Below, in pieces: positions 42,524-55,300 of a stretch of DNA of 64,000 nucleotides (positions are counted from its first letter, which is position 1; each line of letters opens with the position of its first letter). The notes below the pieces were generated by a model that was given only the letters and a program-made list of their open reading frames with translations, was not told the DNA's origin and ran no database searches. Source of the DNA: Hemerocallis citrina (taxonomy: Eukaryota; Streptophyta; Magnoliopsida; Asparagales; Asphodelaceae); contig JACEHZ010000207.1 of the NCBI GenBank assembly GCA_017893485.1, positions 2,194,001-2,258,000 of the forward strand, read 5' to 3'. The position numbers and the translations under genes were made by a program.

Positions 42524-45039
42524 CTAATCATCCCTACTATGACCTAAAGCGATACCATATAAACTTGTGTAATAAATCAACGAGTCATCATTCAGTAAAT
42601 GTAAAATGGAGGTGTTATTAATGATAATACCTTCGCAGGCTGACGCCGGTTCTTTTGCTCTTGCTGCTGCTCTGATTAGATCTTCTTCACTCGGACCTTG
42701 AGAACCCCACATATCCAACTGTCTTTTACTTCTCCTCTGATATTCCACAGTTGTCTTTGCGCTTGTGTCGTCTATATCACCTCCCGCAAGCTCATCTACT
42801 CTCTTTTCCCATAACTCTGTGTCCATGTCTGAAACGTGCTCCATATCTGCTACTCCCTCTAGGGCCCCTATCAGCTGATAATCGAATCCGACCTCACCAT
42901 TGTGCTCCACATCAACCCCTAAAGCCTCTATAGGTGCCTGGACCCCCTGATTCTCTGGACTCATGATTGTTTTCAGATTAGCCGTGATGGAATGCGACGA
43001 TTCGCCAATCGCACTAGTATATTGTGGTGCCTTCCAATTTATTGCCTAATCAGCCTTAGAGGAGAAATTTCTCCTTTTGTGGAACAATAGATCTCTAACC
43101 CGTTGGGTGTGCTCTTCTCCGTCCCTTCAAGCTCCAGCGCTCTGTTCACAGTCGCTTTAATTGCTGCCTCAAACTCCTCCCTTGTAAAGGACAAAATATC
43201 GTTACTGATTTTGATGGCTGCGTTATTCTCCGTTACTCCAGTATCCACTGGTCTTTTCAAAATGCTCTCTATTCCTTTGCCCCTATAACCTTCCGATGTG
43301 AGCTCCCTGACTTTTTTCGCAACTGACCTCCCATCACATTCTTTAACTCTGTCGCCTTTAATGAAACCACCCTTGTCTTCTCTAACACGCAATGGTTGAA
43401 TCTGACCTACTATGCGCTGTCCCGTAGGTTGTTCCCCTAGCTTAAACCGAAGTGACTCTTCTGCGGCTACAGTGCACCCGTCCACTCCTACCTTTTCCGC
43501 CCCCTTTTCATAATATTTAAAGCTTGGTAACGTCAAGTCCCCTCCCACCTTTTCCGCCCTCTCTTTGATGCTGTATATGCTTGGTGTCATTAAATTCGTG
43601 GACCCCACTTCTTGATCTTTTTCAATCTGACGGTGAGCAAAGTGGGGGACTTGATCCAACGATTCCTTCCCCTTAGCCCTGTACGAGCGCTCTGGATAAA
43701 CCCTCTTCGGATCTAATGAACCAGTGTCATCTTCCACCTCCCACTCCTCTATTCTCAACCCATCGTTTCTTTCCTCATATGCCCATGCTCTAAATTTCAC
43801 CTTTTTCGTTGTCTCCACTACAATCTTCACGTCGAAAAAGTCCTATTCGAAATCTACTTTGATCAGCGATGAGATATCCTCTTTGCGCTCTACTCCGACT
43901 CGAATACGGGCGTATTCTCTACGAACTTGAAACAACGTGTTTTTGTCGATGTCGGCAACCAACCCGAATCCTCTAACTAGTATCTGGAAACCCGACTTTA
44001 CCTAACATTGATAAGGAAAGTTGAAAACTCGAATCCAAATTGATGTCGAACTCTCCGCTTTAGATGCACCGATGGCTCTATGCCATCTCGAGAAGGTTAC
44101 GTAGAAACTCCTCCCATCAATTCCCTTTAACGCCAGTACTTCCCGCACTCTATCCTCACTCGCGCAATGTACAAAAAACGTATTCGCACTCGTCTTTTGA
44201 ACTACCCACTTCCAATCCGGAGTCGGGATAACAACCGCTGTTAACAGCTCTCCGATGTCATCGCATGTTGGATTCCCGCTTTGAGTTTTGATGATGACGC
44301 AATATGAGAACCGCTTCTCAAATTCAGCCATGATTGGAGTCAGCATAATCGTAGCACGTACGGTCTTCCTCGTTCCAGCTTTGCTCTCTTCGGTGGTGCT
44401 GTGAATAGAAGCAACCGGCGCTATATTAACAGCAGCCTGCTTCCCTATCGATGCCGGTGTCTTCTTCAACGGGCAATCTACCGTAATGTGTTTGTTACCC
44501 TTGCATACATAACAGAACCAGTCATAAGAGCACTTGTTGATAGCATGGCCGAAGCGTGAGCACTTATGGCACCTCTGCTTTGAAACCGGAGCATGCCCAT
44601 CCGACGAGGATTTGCTCCCCCTTGTACTAAGCTTCTTCTCCTCGTATTGAAGTTTTTGGGGCTTCACCGACACCCACTCACCCTCTTCATCTTCCTTCTT
44701 CTTAAGATCTACTTCATGAAGAATAGTGGTACTGCGAGCTCTATGCTCGACCGTGGCATCAACCTCCCCCCTCGTAGCTTCTGCATAGGATATTTTCTTT
44801 TCGTCTCTTCCAACCTCCTCGACTCGGCGTCTCTCCGGAGACGACCTCTGACATCTACTTCTGCCTCTATCTTCTTGTCTTCCTCTATAGCTTTCCTTCG
44901 AGCGATCTCTATGATCGCTGCGAAGTTCATGCCGCGGAGAGCTTTCTCGCTGCCGTGTCTCTTTTCCACGCTGGTACACTTCGTCGGAGCGCCTGGTGTA
45001 ACGGTGAGCATCCTCTTCCTGTCTGGAACGCTTCACCAT
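42524..45039 (-). pseudogene. L1 ORF1 (RNA-binding, DUF4283/zinc-knuckle type), broken
   Basis: Most plausible start is MVKRSRQEED at 45039. A long RS/KE-rich charged region follows, then two CCHC-type knuckles (CHKCSRFGHAINKC and CYVCKGNKHITVDC), then a beta-rich region (FEKRFSYCVIIKT...WKWVVQKTSANTFFVHC). The frame stops near 44002. The remaining ORF1 tail continues in pieces at 43039-43830 and 42524-42964, separated by stops. Confidence 0.8.
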
Positions 45040-45274
45040 GTTGGGGGTTGCTGTAGGAGCTTTGATGTGGGGAAGGGAAGAGGGAGTGTATGAAGTGTAA
45101 TGGGTTTTAGGGTGGACGCTCTTCATTTTCTCTCTGTCAAATGTTACAGGTTGTTCTTTGTCCGGGGGAAGTTTCAAAAGCTTTTGGTGGAATTTGTTCA
45201 ACCCAAGTTAATTCTCCAAGTAAGCTTTTCCATATAACTTGGTTGCTTTCAGTCTTAAGTTTCATTATAGTGTT

Positions 45275-45572
45275 GATGTATATTTTTCCATGTTTAGAGG
45301 AAGTTCGATGTAATCATTTCATTATTTTTTATTAGCGTATCAAGACTGGAAACTCTTCATCTTTTATTTGAGATTAAAGTTATTCAACCCAGTGAATTAT
45401 TAAGTTGTGCACAGGATATAATTGCAGTGACAGCTCAAGCTGTGGCATATGTAAATAAATAGAGAGGGGAAAATAATTAAAGGGGGGAATTTAAATAATT
45501 TCAATAACAAAAACCGAGAATGGACTAGATAAATAAAACAAAGAAGAGTTTTTGAAAAGATATATTCCTGAC
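45275..45572 (-). other. RPB9 intron sequence upstream of the L1
   Basis: AT-rich sequence between the L1 target duplication and the donor of the middle exon. Nothing else seen. Confidence 0.5.
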
Positions 45573-45731
45573 CTGGAAAAAAATAGCTTCTGAATGGCCA
45601 CACATCATGCATCTCACAGTCTTACTGCAAGGGAGAGTAGGATCCGCTGCAACATCAAGCAGTACCTGAGTGCGTTCACTGGCAGAGTGATGCACTTCAT
45701 TTCTATACACGCAGTTACTCTCAGCAACCTC
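45573..45731 (-). CDS. NRPB9: RPB9 middle exon
   Basis: 159 bp, phase 0 on both sides. CVYRNEVHH, SERTQVLLDVAADPTLP and VRCMMCGHSEAIFFQ are diagnostic for RPB9. Where I recall CRTKAVRC-like residues in other plants this copy has PCSKTVRC. Intact by itself. Confidence 0.9.
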
Positions 45732-47040
45732 CTGCATTAAACAAAATTTTGAAACATGAAGTACATGAGCATGAGTTGTTTCTTTTAATTTTATAAGCAG
45801 AGAGCTGGTGGTATAATACCCCCTGTAATTAATCCGTAAGATTTTAGCAAAACAGATAAAGAGGAAGTAGAAGAAGCATAAAAATTGAAGAAAATGCGAG
45901 GTACTCAAGAACGAAGACATCACTTGGATTTGCTTCAATAATTGATGCATTTGCACCCACAAGTACTATCGATCATCATCACTATAGAAGAGCGTGACCT
46001 GTGACTTGACTAAGGATCGCTACAAGCTTAATCCAATAAATTTGTGAGTGAAAAGGTTGAGGTGGGGAAGTGCAAAGGGAACAATGCTTAATTCAAAGTC
46101 ACATCCCCACATTACTTACCTTTGCAACTTCTGACGCCTTTCCGTCCTCTATTGAGCACCTAGTATTTGTCTGAAAAAGTCTCCTACATCATTAATCCTG
46201 GGATCTTCCACAAGCTCGACACACGCCACACCTCTGCCCAACTTAACCTTCTTATGTTTATGTTAGAACTAAAGTCAGAGACATTTATTATTACAGGCTT
46301 GAGTTTCAGTGAGGCCTCAAAAGCAATGTGTAGAAGAACAATTATGTCATAGCAGGAATTACACCACATAAAGAAACAAATGAAGGCACTATTCTCTCTC
46401 AAAATAAGGTAGAGATGTCTATATATGGTATGGGAACAATGTGAAAATTATAGTTTTTAGGTGACTTTATGAGAGAACTGCGTGTGTTCATAACCTGGCT
46501 TGTGTGCTTATGTTGATTTAGTATAGGAAAGTGGTGTGGTGAAATATACCACTCAAGAACAAACTTTACAAAACATCGACAATACCAAATTAATATGTAA
46601 ATATGTGTCCGTGTATGTGTACTGTAAAGTAACAGCTGCTTTGCAGGGCTGTAAAATAATTTTGTGCTTAGCAATCCACACAAGTCAATTTCTAGTCTAC
46701 TTTGTTTCTCACTAGTAACATTCTGCATACAGCGTACTTGTCTTTATTTCATGTTCCAAACGAACCCTGCTTTTGCTGGTAATCTTTGTTGATCAAACCC
46801 CATGTCAAATCAAATGGAAAGTTAAATAAAAGTTACAATCAAATGTTGACATGCAAGTTTACTTTAACTGCTCGGAAAAGGAAAAACTATATGGCAAGAA
46901 CAAAGAAGAAAAGAACTTTTTGCCGGCAGATGATAGATCTTCCTACAATTACATTATGAACATGGCACACTGAACTTTTGAGTAGAAAAGACAGAGAAAA
47001 ACATAATGCACCGCCTGCTTTCATTAAACTAATGAAACAA
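45732..47040. other. Upstream of the RPB9 middle exon, no first exon found
   Basis: Expected coding for the CRECNN...ACRNCDHQ N-terminus was looked for on the minus strand and not seen. Only the 51-bp exon candidate stands out. The missing exon may lie beyond the nested elements to the right or be lost. Confidence 0.4.
46120..46170 (-). other. Possible 51-bp exon of unknown gene
   Basis: Flanked by ACTTTTTCAG and AAAG|GTAAGTAAT on the minus strand. In one frame it encodes 17 residues, TNTRCSIEDGKASEVAK, with no stop. The splice sites are strong and the length is a multiple of three. It lies 390 bp upstream of the RPB9 middle exon but resembles no part of RPB9. A chance match is possible. Confidence 0.3.
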
Positions 47041-47625
47041 TGTTCCAATTCATCCACTCGCGGCGTAGTTGGATGCAGCTGGACGTCTTCTCACCATAGC
47101 GATCACCTGCAAACACTAGGCAGGCGTCGAAATGGATGAAGGAAGAAGACAATGAACGAGAACTCAATTTCTTGGCAATTTCATTCATGATTAAAACTGT
47201 TACATAGGGGGTTTATTTATACACAGCTTTTTACATACAACACACGGGCTTTCAGCTGAGGAAGAATCAATTCGGTAGTTAGTTAGGACTTAGGTGTGGA
47301 CCCCACCGCTAACAACCTCCTGTCTGATTCCAACACCTGTACTACATAAGCTACCCGGGTTTTAAACTGGGGACTAAAAAGAAAGTTCTCTACCATACAT
47401 TTTACAAATACACCCAAACAAGTTGTTTATTCGCTGAGGACTGATACGCATGACCCCAGGGACTGATATGCAAACAAATCTTATTTCCTCCTTCAACTGC
47501 AGACCTCTCGATCATGTCCAACTGTCGTTACCTGTAACTGATCCCAGCTAGGAGTTAGATCAATTCTCCCCCCTTCAACAGGAGCATCCATGATGGTCCG
47601 AAATGATGGAAAGTGCCAATACACG
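47041..47625 (-). mobile_element. Gypsy 3' LTR plus pol tail, truncated by the hAT element
   Basis: 47041-47562 (522 bp) is similar in layout to the LTRs at 51822 and 57325: a GCTGGACGTCTTCTCACCAT block near the left end, CAAGTT/GGGTTTATTTATAC in the middle, and an end at AGTTAGATCA. The next bases give a minus-strand purine tract (GTTGAAGGGGGGAGAAT) and then about 55 bp matching the pol tail of the Gypsy element at 52310-52370. The match stops where the hAT element begins. Confidence 0.75.
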
Positions 47626-47751
47626 CAGTGGCGTAGCCAGGATTTCCATCTAGGAGGCGCGACACTTACTATAATTTTTTTTTATAATAAACACATTTGC
47701 AAGCCTCAAAATATCATATATTACTACCAAAAATACAAACTATTACAATCA

Positions 47752-50168
47752 CTAAATAGCATTTTTCTTTAGCAATAAAACCCTTCGGGATTTCATATTC
47801 TGAAAATATTGAATGATATCTTCATTGTCAATTGCATCCAATACATCCCTTTCAATATATGCAACCAAACAATCATTCATCATCTCATCTCTCAATCGGT
47901 TTCGTAATGACGTCTTGATGATTTTCATTGCAGAAAATACTCTCTCTACTGTTGCGGTTGCAACGGGTAATAGCAATGCCAACTTCAACAGCAAATATAC
48001 CAACGAATATGCACGATGTTTTTTTAACTGAACCAGCTTTCTAGCAAGCCCACTAATCCCTGTAACTTCAGAAAATCGGTCATCAGAGCGCACATCCAAA
48101 ATGTAGGTATCAAGTTGCCGGTCAAGGTGCATTAACTCAATGTTAGAGAAATCAGATGGATAAAATTCAGCAAAACGAAGCAATTTTCTCTTATCATAGC
48201 AGAAAATGAATCGCTTGGATCAAGACAAGCCATACACAACAACAACTTCGTATTTGCCTCATTAAAACGATTGTTCAACTCCTGAAGTTGCAAATCAATC
48301 ACTTCATAAAACAATTCAATACGATAATAATGAAGATTTGTTTTTCCTTCGAAGTTGCGACGAGATCTTCCATGTTGTACAAATAATTCATCCATAGGTG
48401 GAATTACTATCTTATGTTTCGCACAAAATGAAGAAACTTCTTCCAACAATGATTCCCATCCATCATCTCTCATATTTTGCAATTGTTGCTTGGTTATCCT
48501 CACAAGAGTCATGGCATTTATAATATCTTGGTCTTTTCTCTGTAAAGCTTGTGATAAATCATTTGTAATTCCCAAAATATTTTTCATCAAATGTAAATGA
48601 AATGCAAACTCAAATTGTGCAATGATTCCCAATAGATTTTCTGCTTGCCCCCTTATCTTCTTATCCTTTGCATCCTCTTCAACAATCATAATAACATCAA
48701 TCACAGACGAGTACAAGCAAATCAAACTCATTAGTGTACTGTAATGAGAACCCCAACGGGTGCTTCCTGCTCGCTTCAATGTCATTTCTTGATTCTCACC
48801 TTGCCCGGTCAAAATATCACCATTATAAACTCCTTCAACAACTTTCTCAAATTGTTTTTCACGAAGAATGTCCCTGCGCTTGCATGATGCTCCAACAATA
48901 TTTGATACACTCGTAACAATGTCAAAGAATACAGAAATCTTCCCGTGACCTTCTGCAACAGCTACAAGTGTTAATTGAAGTTGGTGAGCAAAGCAGTGAA
49001 CATAATAAGCCGACTCATTCTCCATCATAATCAAGCTTTTTAATCCATTGAACTCTCCCCGCATGTTACTAGCACCATCATACCCTTGCCCCCGTATACT
49101 CGATATACATAAACCATGCTGAGACAACAGAGACTCAATAGCTGCCTTAAGTGATAAGGCAGTAGTATCACCAACATGAACAATGCCAAGAAAGCGCTCC
49201 ATAATATGCCCTCTTTCATCCACAAAACGTAAAACAACAGCCATTTGTTCTTTTACAGATATGTCACGTGCCTCATCAACCAAAATAGTGAACAGTTCAT
49301 CACCAAGATCACTGATGATAGCATTTGTAGTTACCTTTGCAATGGAAGTTATAATCTCTTGTTGGATTTGAGGGGATGTCAATTTGTGATTTTCTGGAGC
49401 CTTCTTCAATGCAACTTTATCAATATTCTCATTGTGGTCACAAAGAAATTGTAAGAGTTCAAGAAAGTTTCCCTTATTCTGTGATTCCTGAAATTCATCA
49501 TGACCACGGAAAGCCAGTCCCTGACGCAACAGCCATTTAATGCAATCAATTGATGCCGTCAAACGAAGACGATAGTCGGTTTGAGTTTGAATACATTGAG
49601 TTGCCAAAGAATGCTCAATGTGTTGCGATTGCTTCAAAAGATCATAGCCAGCTCTCACACATTTATTATGCATACTAGTGTGGTCTCCAACATGCCCATT
49701 CAACTTCATTTTCTTTCTCCAATTTTTAAATCCCTCTCCACCAACAAATGAATCACCACCACCTTGGCTACCATGATCAGCTTTAAAAAGATAACAATAC
49801 AAACAATAAACGACATCTGTTGTAATGCTATATTCTAGCCAATTAGGGTACTCTTTGAACCACGAAGCCTGAAATCGACGCTTCTCATTTGCATAATAAC
49901 GCCAAGGAAAGTTGTGATCCTTAGGTTGACAGGGTCCTTTTTGCAAGTAGTATCGTCGAACATTCTCTCTTTCTTTAACATCGTACTCATAAATATTTTT
50001 TCTTAAACCAGGATCAGACGAATACTCTTCTTCTACAATGCAATTAGGTGGGGGCTGGACAACGGGATGTCGTGGGGATGGGGGTGGCCTCGGTGGGGGC
50101 TCTTGGCTTCTTGAAGCAGCTTGTTCTTGAGAGTTTTTAAAAAACTTGAATAGTGTAGTATTCTTCAT
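47752..50168 (-). pseudogene. hAT transposase (TTF zinc finger, hAT dimerisation), frameshifted
   Basis: Start MKNTTLFKFFKN at 50168, followed by a proline-rich stretch. TTF-type finger region (about residues 90-140: NEKRRFQASWFKEYPNWLEY, VYCLYCYLF); DUF4371-type catalytic core (LVDEARDISVKEQMAVVLRF, GQGYDGASNMRGEFNGL, YYVHCFAHQLQLTLV, RWGSHYSTL). The first frame ends soon after DPSDSFSAMIR (about 48190). The C-terminal hAT dimerisation block (LLLPVATATVERVFSAMKII) continues in another frame to 47752. One small indel separates the parts, so the protein is broken but otherwise well preserved. Confidence 0.9.
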
Positions 50169-51816
50169 CTGAAATTTTAAACTTGTCTAAAGGTATGTAG
50201 TAGCCAACAACGTATTTATAAAAATCAGAATAATCTAATTATGACTTCATAAACTCAGGCATCCTTCCTTTTGTCTTTTTTTATACATTATAAACTCATT
50301 GTATCCTTGGTTGTCACCAACTCACCCAATCCTTGTTATTTTTTTGAATCTAATGTCAGGGGCTAACCATTTATCCTTAAATCATAGCCAAAGATAAATT
50401 TCTCCTAAATATGATTGTTGGTAACAGATTATTATTTCATAACCTTCTATATATCCTACATATTTGCAAGCATGCATACAGATAGTAGGGGTGATCTCCA
50501 GTAGATTTTTGATCCACTAGGCTAAGCATCTCCCTTCCACGTTAATTTCTGCCATTAGAGGATCTATCATTGAGCATATGCTAATTGACCAAAACACTCG
50601 ATGGCAACTCAAAATGATTAGAAGAGTAGTAACTAGAAAAATAACATTTCTAGGCTAAAATTTGGAAACCACCATCATTTTAGCCAAAATCAATTTACCC
50701 CCCTCGCTTTTGAATTAACAGGGTGCCCCCCTGATATCTAAAAGGTCATGTTAAACATAAAAGAGTACAGAAAAATATGCGTTCTCTTTTTTTTTCTTTT
50801 GAAATGTTGTATTATAGAATAAGTCAACCTGAAAATTGTGCAAACTCATGGAGGAGTTGAAAATGCGTAGGGAGAGAAATAGTTTATATGCACAAGAGAA
50901 CTGCAACAGTAAAGAATAAACATGCACATTATTTATATGTTATCTTAAGTTCATAGATAGATATGTATTATGATGAAGATTGGTTTGTTGGAAAATTATT
51001 GCATTACTGACAAGTATTTGATAAATAGTGAAACACAATTAACTGCCTTATTTTTAGATAGATATGCAATAACACTAGTAGCCTAGGAAGCATGTATGAG
51101 TTTACACAAATTAAAGGTGAATTACTAGGAAGTATGCAGGCTCCGAAGCTGGTAGCACTTTCTGAAACTAAAACTAACTAATGTGGATCATTAATTCATT
51201 ATGCTTGTTACCTCCAATCCTTCAATTACTTTATACATATATATTGATTTTTATACTAATGCAATATTTGGCATGAATAAGGCATTTCATCAAACAAGTG
51301 GCGTGCATTTTCAACAACTTAGAACCATTAAAAATAAATCAGTAGAAACATAAAAATAAGTGCTTGAGAATCGAGATTGATCTTAAGTTGATAGTTTTGT
51401 ACAAGTTAAACAATCCCGACTCTCTAATTGTAATACTAGAGATGTATATAATTAGTAATCACAAACAAGAGAACACATGAACTACTCACATCAAAAAAAT
51501 TAAAATTAAAAAAAAAACACAGCTACAGATCATGATATCATTCCAGCATGAGCATGACTAGAAAGAGTAAAAATTAAAGGGTAGAACTTAGAATTACTTA
51601 CCCACTTAAAACTAACAATCTGGATTTGGATCTTTGGCAAAAAGCAAACGAAGAACTGAAGAAGGGGAGATCGGATCTGACTCAGAACAGGTGAGATCTG
51701 ATCTGACTTAAAGTGGTGAGATTGGATCTGGCGTCAGGATCGTGGTGAGATTCAGTGCACTTCAGGGTTTGAGAAGTTTGAGAGTTTGAGAAGTTTGAGA
51801 GTTTGGGGACTTCAGG
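50169..51816. other. hAT element 5' region
   Basis: AT-rich, no coding signature. Near 51640-51816 the minus strand carries repeats of AAACTCTCAAACTTCTC, probably part of the transposase leader, with the Gypsy inserted directly after. Confidence 0.5.
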
Positions 51817-51821
51817 GTTTG

Positions 51822-52309
51822 TGATCCAGCTCGCCCGTTGGCAACGGAAGTCTGCGCAACTGGACGTCTCCTCACCATCTTGAGCCTGCAAACTTAGTTG
51901 AGGATCAAGGAAAAACAGAGGAGGAAGAAGATGAACAACATTCAAAGTGGAATTTCATTCATCTCAAAATGTACAAGTCAGGGGGTTTTATACACTTGGA
52001 ACACGTCTAATGCACGTGTTTGGACATTCAGTTAAGTTGTTGAAGAATGGCCCCCACACTCTAACAACCAACAGCTAATTGCCAGCTGGCTACAGTTATG
52101 AACATTTACAAAGAACCCCCTTGAACAACACATATTTCCCCAAAACTGATACAACTGATACACTGTGTTTACACTGTGTTTTGAATCCTTCTTCCAGCTT
52201 CAGCTCCTTTCTTCAGCTTCCATCTTCTTCAGCTCCTCTCTCACTTCAGCTCCTCTCTCACTCATTCTGCAATTACTGAACAGCTCCAGTAGTTCCCTGA
52301 GCTGGAGCA
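51822..52309 (-). repeat. 3' LTR of the nested Gypsy
   Basis: 488 bp. On the plus strand starts TGATCCAGCTCGCCCG and ends GAGCTGGAGCA. Flanked on its left by GTTTG. Confidence 0.95.
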
Positions 52310-55300
52310 ATACCCCCTTCTTCAAGAGGAGCATCCATGATGCTCCGAAATTGAGGAAAACGCCAGTATATATCCCAATAATTTTCCCAAGTAGCTTCAG
52401 CCTCCCCACCATGGCACCACTGGACCAATATTTCAGATATGGCAATTCCTCTTCTAGGGACACTTCTTCTTCCTAAAATCCGCAGAGGTCGAGGCGTATC
52501 TTCAACAAAATACGCAGGCAAAGCATTAGAGGCTATTGACATTCCTGATGATCTAGGAACATGGGTCTTGAGTTGTGAAATGTGAAACACATCATGTATC
52601 TTCGATGTTGTAGGCAGCAATAAACGATAAGCCACTGCACCAATGCGTGCCGTAATCTGATAGGGACCATAGTATAGTGATGATAGTTTCTGAAGCCTAT
52701 GCCCTGCAACCGACGATTGCTTATAAGGTTGCAACTTAAGATATACCCAATCACCTACAGTATACTCCTTATCTGTGCGATGAATATTAGCCTTGTTACT
52801 CATCCTACTCTGAGCACGATGCAAGTTGTCCTTCAAAATTTGCAACACCACATCTCTATTAACAAGCTCATCTTCAACCGCTTGCACTCTAACAGTTCGT
52901 GGAACATACGAAAGGACATTAGGAGGCTCCTTTCCATACACTACTTGGTATGGAGAAATATGAGTTGAACTTTGGACATGGGTATTATAACTAAATTCCG
53001 CCCAAGCTAACCACGATGACCAATCCGCAGGCTTGTGGGATGTAAAGCATCGAAGATAAATCTCTAGCACCCTGTTAAGGACTTCCGTTTGTCCATCTGA
53101 CTGGGGGTGGAAGGCTGAACTCAAACACAGCTTAGTACCATACATCTCAAGCAATTCACGCCAAAAGTTACTAGTAAAAACCGCATCCCGATCACTCACA
53201 ATCGTCTTGGGTATCCCATATAATTTGAACACATGTCTAAACAAAGCAGTTGCGACACTTTTTGCAGTATAGGGATGGGCAAGAGGAACAAAGTGCCCAT
53301 ACTTGGATAAACGATCAACTACTACCAAGATAGTAGTATATCCAGAGCTTCTAGGCAACCCATCAATAAAATCTAGACTAACATCTTCCCAAATGTGATC
53401 TGGTATTGGCAATGGCTGAAGAAATCCTGCTGGCGATGTGCTCAAGTATTTATTTCTTTGACATATGTCACAAGATCTGATGAATTCTTTCATGTCCCTT
53501 TTAATGCCCTTCCAATACACAATTCGTTTAAGACTGTGCCATGTCTTGTCAACTCCAAAGTGTCCTCCTTGAGGAGTTGAGTGAACCTCCTCTAAAAAGA
53601 GATGTTTAACATCTGAAGTGGGGCTCAAAAGGACTCTTCCTTTGTAGTAATAAACTCCTGCTACATATCCCAATTCAGAATTCATTCCAGCTTCATATTG
53701 GGCTTTAATGTCCTTATAAAAAGGATCAGTTAACACCAGCTGTCGAACTTGCTGAAGCCACACAGGCTGAACCACAGAGATTCCCATCAATGAACCTTGA
53801 AACTCTCCTTCTAAACTTTCTTCAAACTGTCTTGAAAGACCGTCAGCTACCTTATTTTCACACCCCTTCTTGTATTCCACTGTAAATTGGTAGCCATGTA
53901 GTTTTACCATCCAAAGATGCTGCGCATCAGTGTATAAACGTTGCTCAAGTAGATATTTTAATGGCTTATGATCTGTTTTAATGACGAATTGTCTTCCCCA
54001 CAGATACTGATGCCACTTTTGAACTGCGAGCAATATAGCAAGCATTTCCCTTTCATATGTCGACAGCAATTTGTTCTTCCCTTTGAGTTCTTGACTCAAG
54101 GATGCAATAGGATGCTTATCCTGCATAAGCACAGCGCCCAACCCCGTACCACACGCATCACACTCCAACACAAATGGCTCATTGAAATTGGGTAATCTAA
54201 GAACTGGAGGGTTCATCAATATGTGCTTCATCTACTCAAAAGCCAATCTACTCTCTTCAGTCCAAGCAAAGGCCCCTTTCTTCGTTAGTTTGACCAGGGG
54301 ATAAGCTATGGAGCTGTAGTTGGCGATGAATTTCCTATAATAGCCAGTCAATCCCAAAAACCCACGTAGTGCCTTCAAATTTTTTGGAATCGGCCACTCC
54401 TGAATGGCCCTGACTTTCTCCTTGTCGACAGATACCCCCTCAGCTGAAACTATGTGTCCAAGATACTCAACCGAAGTAACACCAAAGAAACACTTGCTGC
54501 GCTTGGCGTACAACTGATGTTGCTGCAGAATTTGTAAAACTTTCCTCAAGTGCTCAACGTGGTGAAGCATACTGGGGCTATATATCAATATGTCGTCGAA
54601 AAATACTAGGACAAACTTCCTTAAGTAAGGCTTAAAAATGTCGTTCATCAAGCTTTGAAATGTCGACGGAGCATTCGTCAACCCAAAGGGCATAACCAAG
54701 AATTCATAATGTCCTTCGTGGGTTCGAAAAGCTGTTTTATACACGTCGTCATCTTTCATTCTGATCTGGTGATAACCACTTCGAAGATCTAGCTTACTTT
54801 ACACAGACGCACCATACAATTCATCCAAAAGTTCATCAATCACTGGAATAGGATATTTATTCTTGATCGTTATGTCATTTAATCCCCTATAGTCCACACA
54901 CATTCTCCAACTTCCATCGGGTTTCTTGACCATCACAATAGGGGAAGAAAAAGAGCTGTTGCTATTACGAATAATACCTGTATGCAACATTTCTTTAATT
55001 AACTTCTCAATCTCGTTCTTTTGATGCCAAGGATGCTTGTAAGGTCTTAAGGACACTGGCTTAGATCCAGGTATTAAGGCAATACCATGGTCATAACTGC
55101 GGTGTGGAGGGAGTCCCATGTCTTCTTTGAAAACCAACCCATATTCATCAAGTACTTTTTGCAACTGAGCATCGACTTCTTCTTTAACTGGCACAGTAAT
55201 GTCTCCCACCATATGCAATAGCCATCCCACTTTAGATTGCAATAAAGCCTTATTTATAGACTTGGGATCTGCCACTTCCAGCTCTTGATTAGAAATTCCA

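Larger units (their letters stand above)
38593..45263 (-). mobile_element. Degenerate L1-type LINE in the RPB9 intron
   Basis: ATTATAGTGTT occurs at 38582-38592 and 45264-45274, an 11-bp target duplication. The minus-strand 3' end is a poly(A) run (poly-T at about 38591-38602 on the plus strand). Two ORFs in order ORF1, then ORF2 (endonuclease, RT, zinc finger), identify plant L1. Both have several stops and frameshifts. The 5' end is close to full length, with about 220 bp before the likely ORF1 start. Confidence 0.95.
37652..45731 (-). pseudogene. NRPB9: RNA polymerase subunit 9 (RPB9/NRPB9-like) gene, partial and disrupted
   Basis: Exon 45731-45573 (53 codons, acceptor TAATGCAG, donor CCAG|GTCAGG) encodes EVAESNCVYRNEVHHSASER...VRCMMCGHSEAIFFQ, the middle of plant RPB9 including the first CxxC of the C-terminal zinc ribbon. 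The last exon starts at 38212 (acceptor TTTGCAG) with AAARGEEGMTLF and ends at 37652-37654 with FYVCCNPNCGHRWRD and stop. A 475-bp LTR-like insertion splits it, putting a stop just after the GMTLFY codons. The second cysteine pair of the ribbon is thereby lost. The intron between these exons carries a 6.7-kb L1. The first exon (N-terminal CRECNN...CRNCDHQ part) was not found in the 1.3 kb upstream. RPB9 is a small Pol II subunit for start-site choice and transcript cleavage. This copy cannot make a normal product. Confidence 0.87.
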
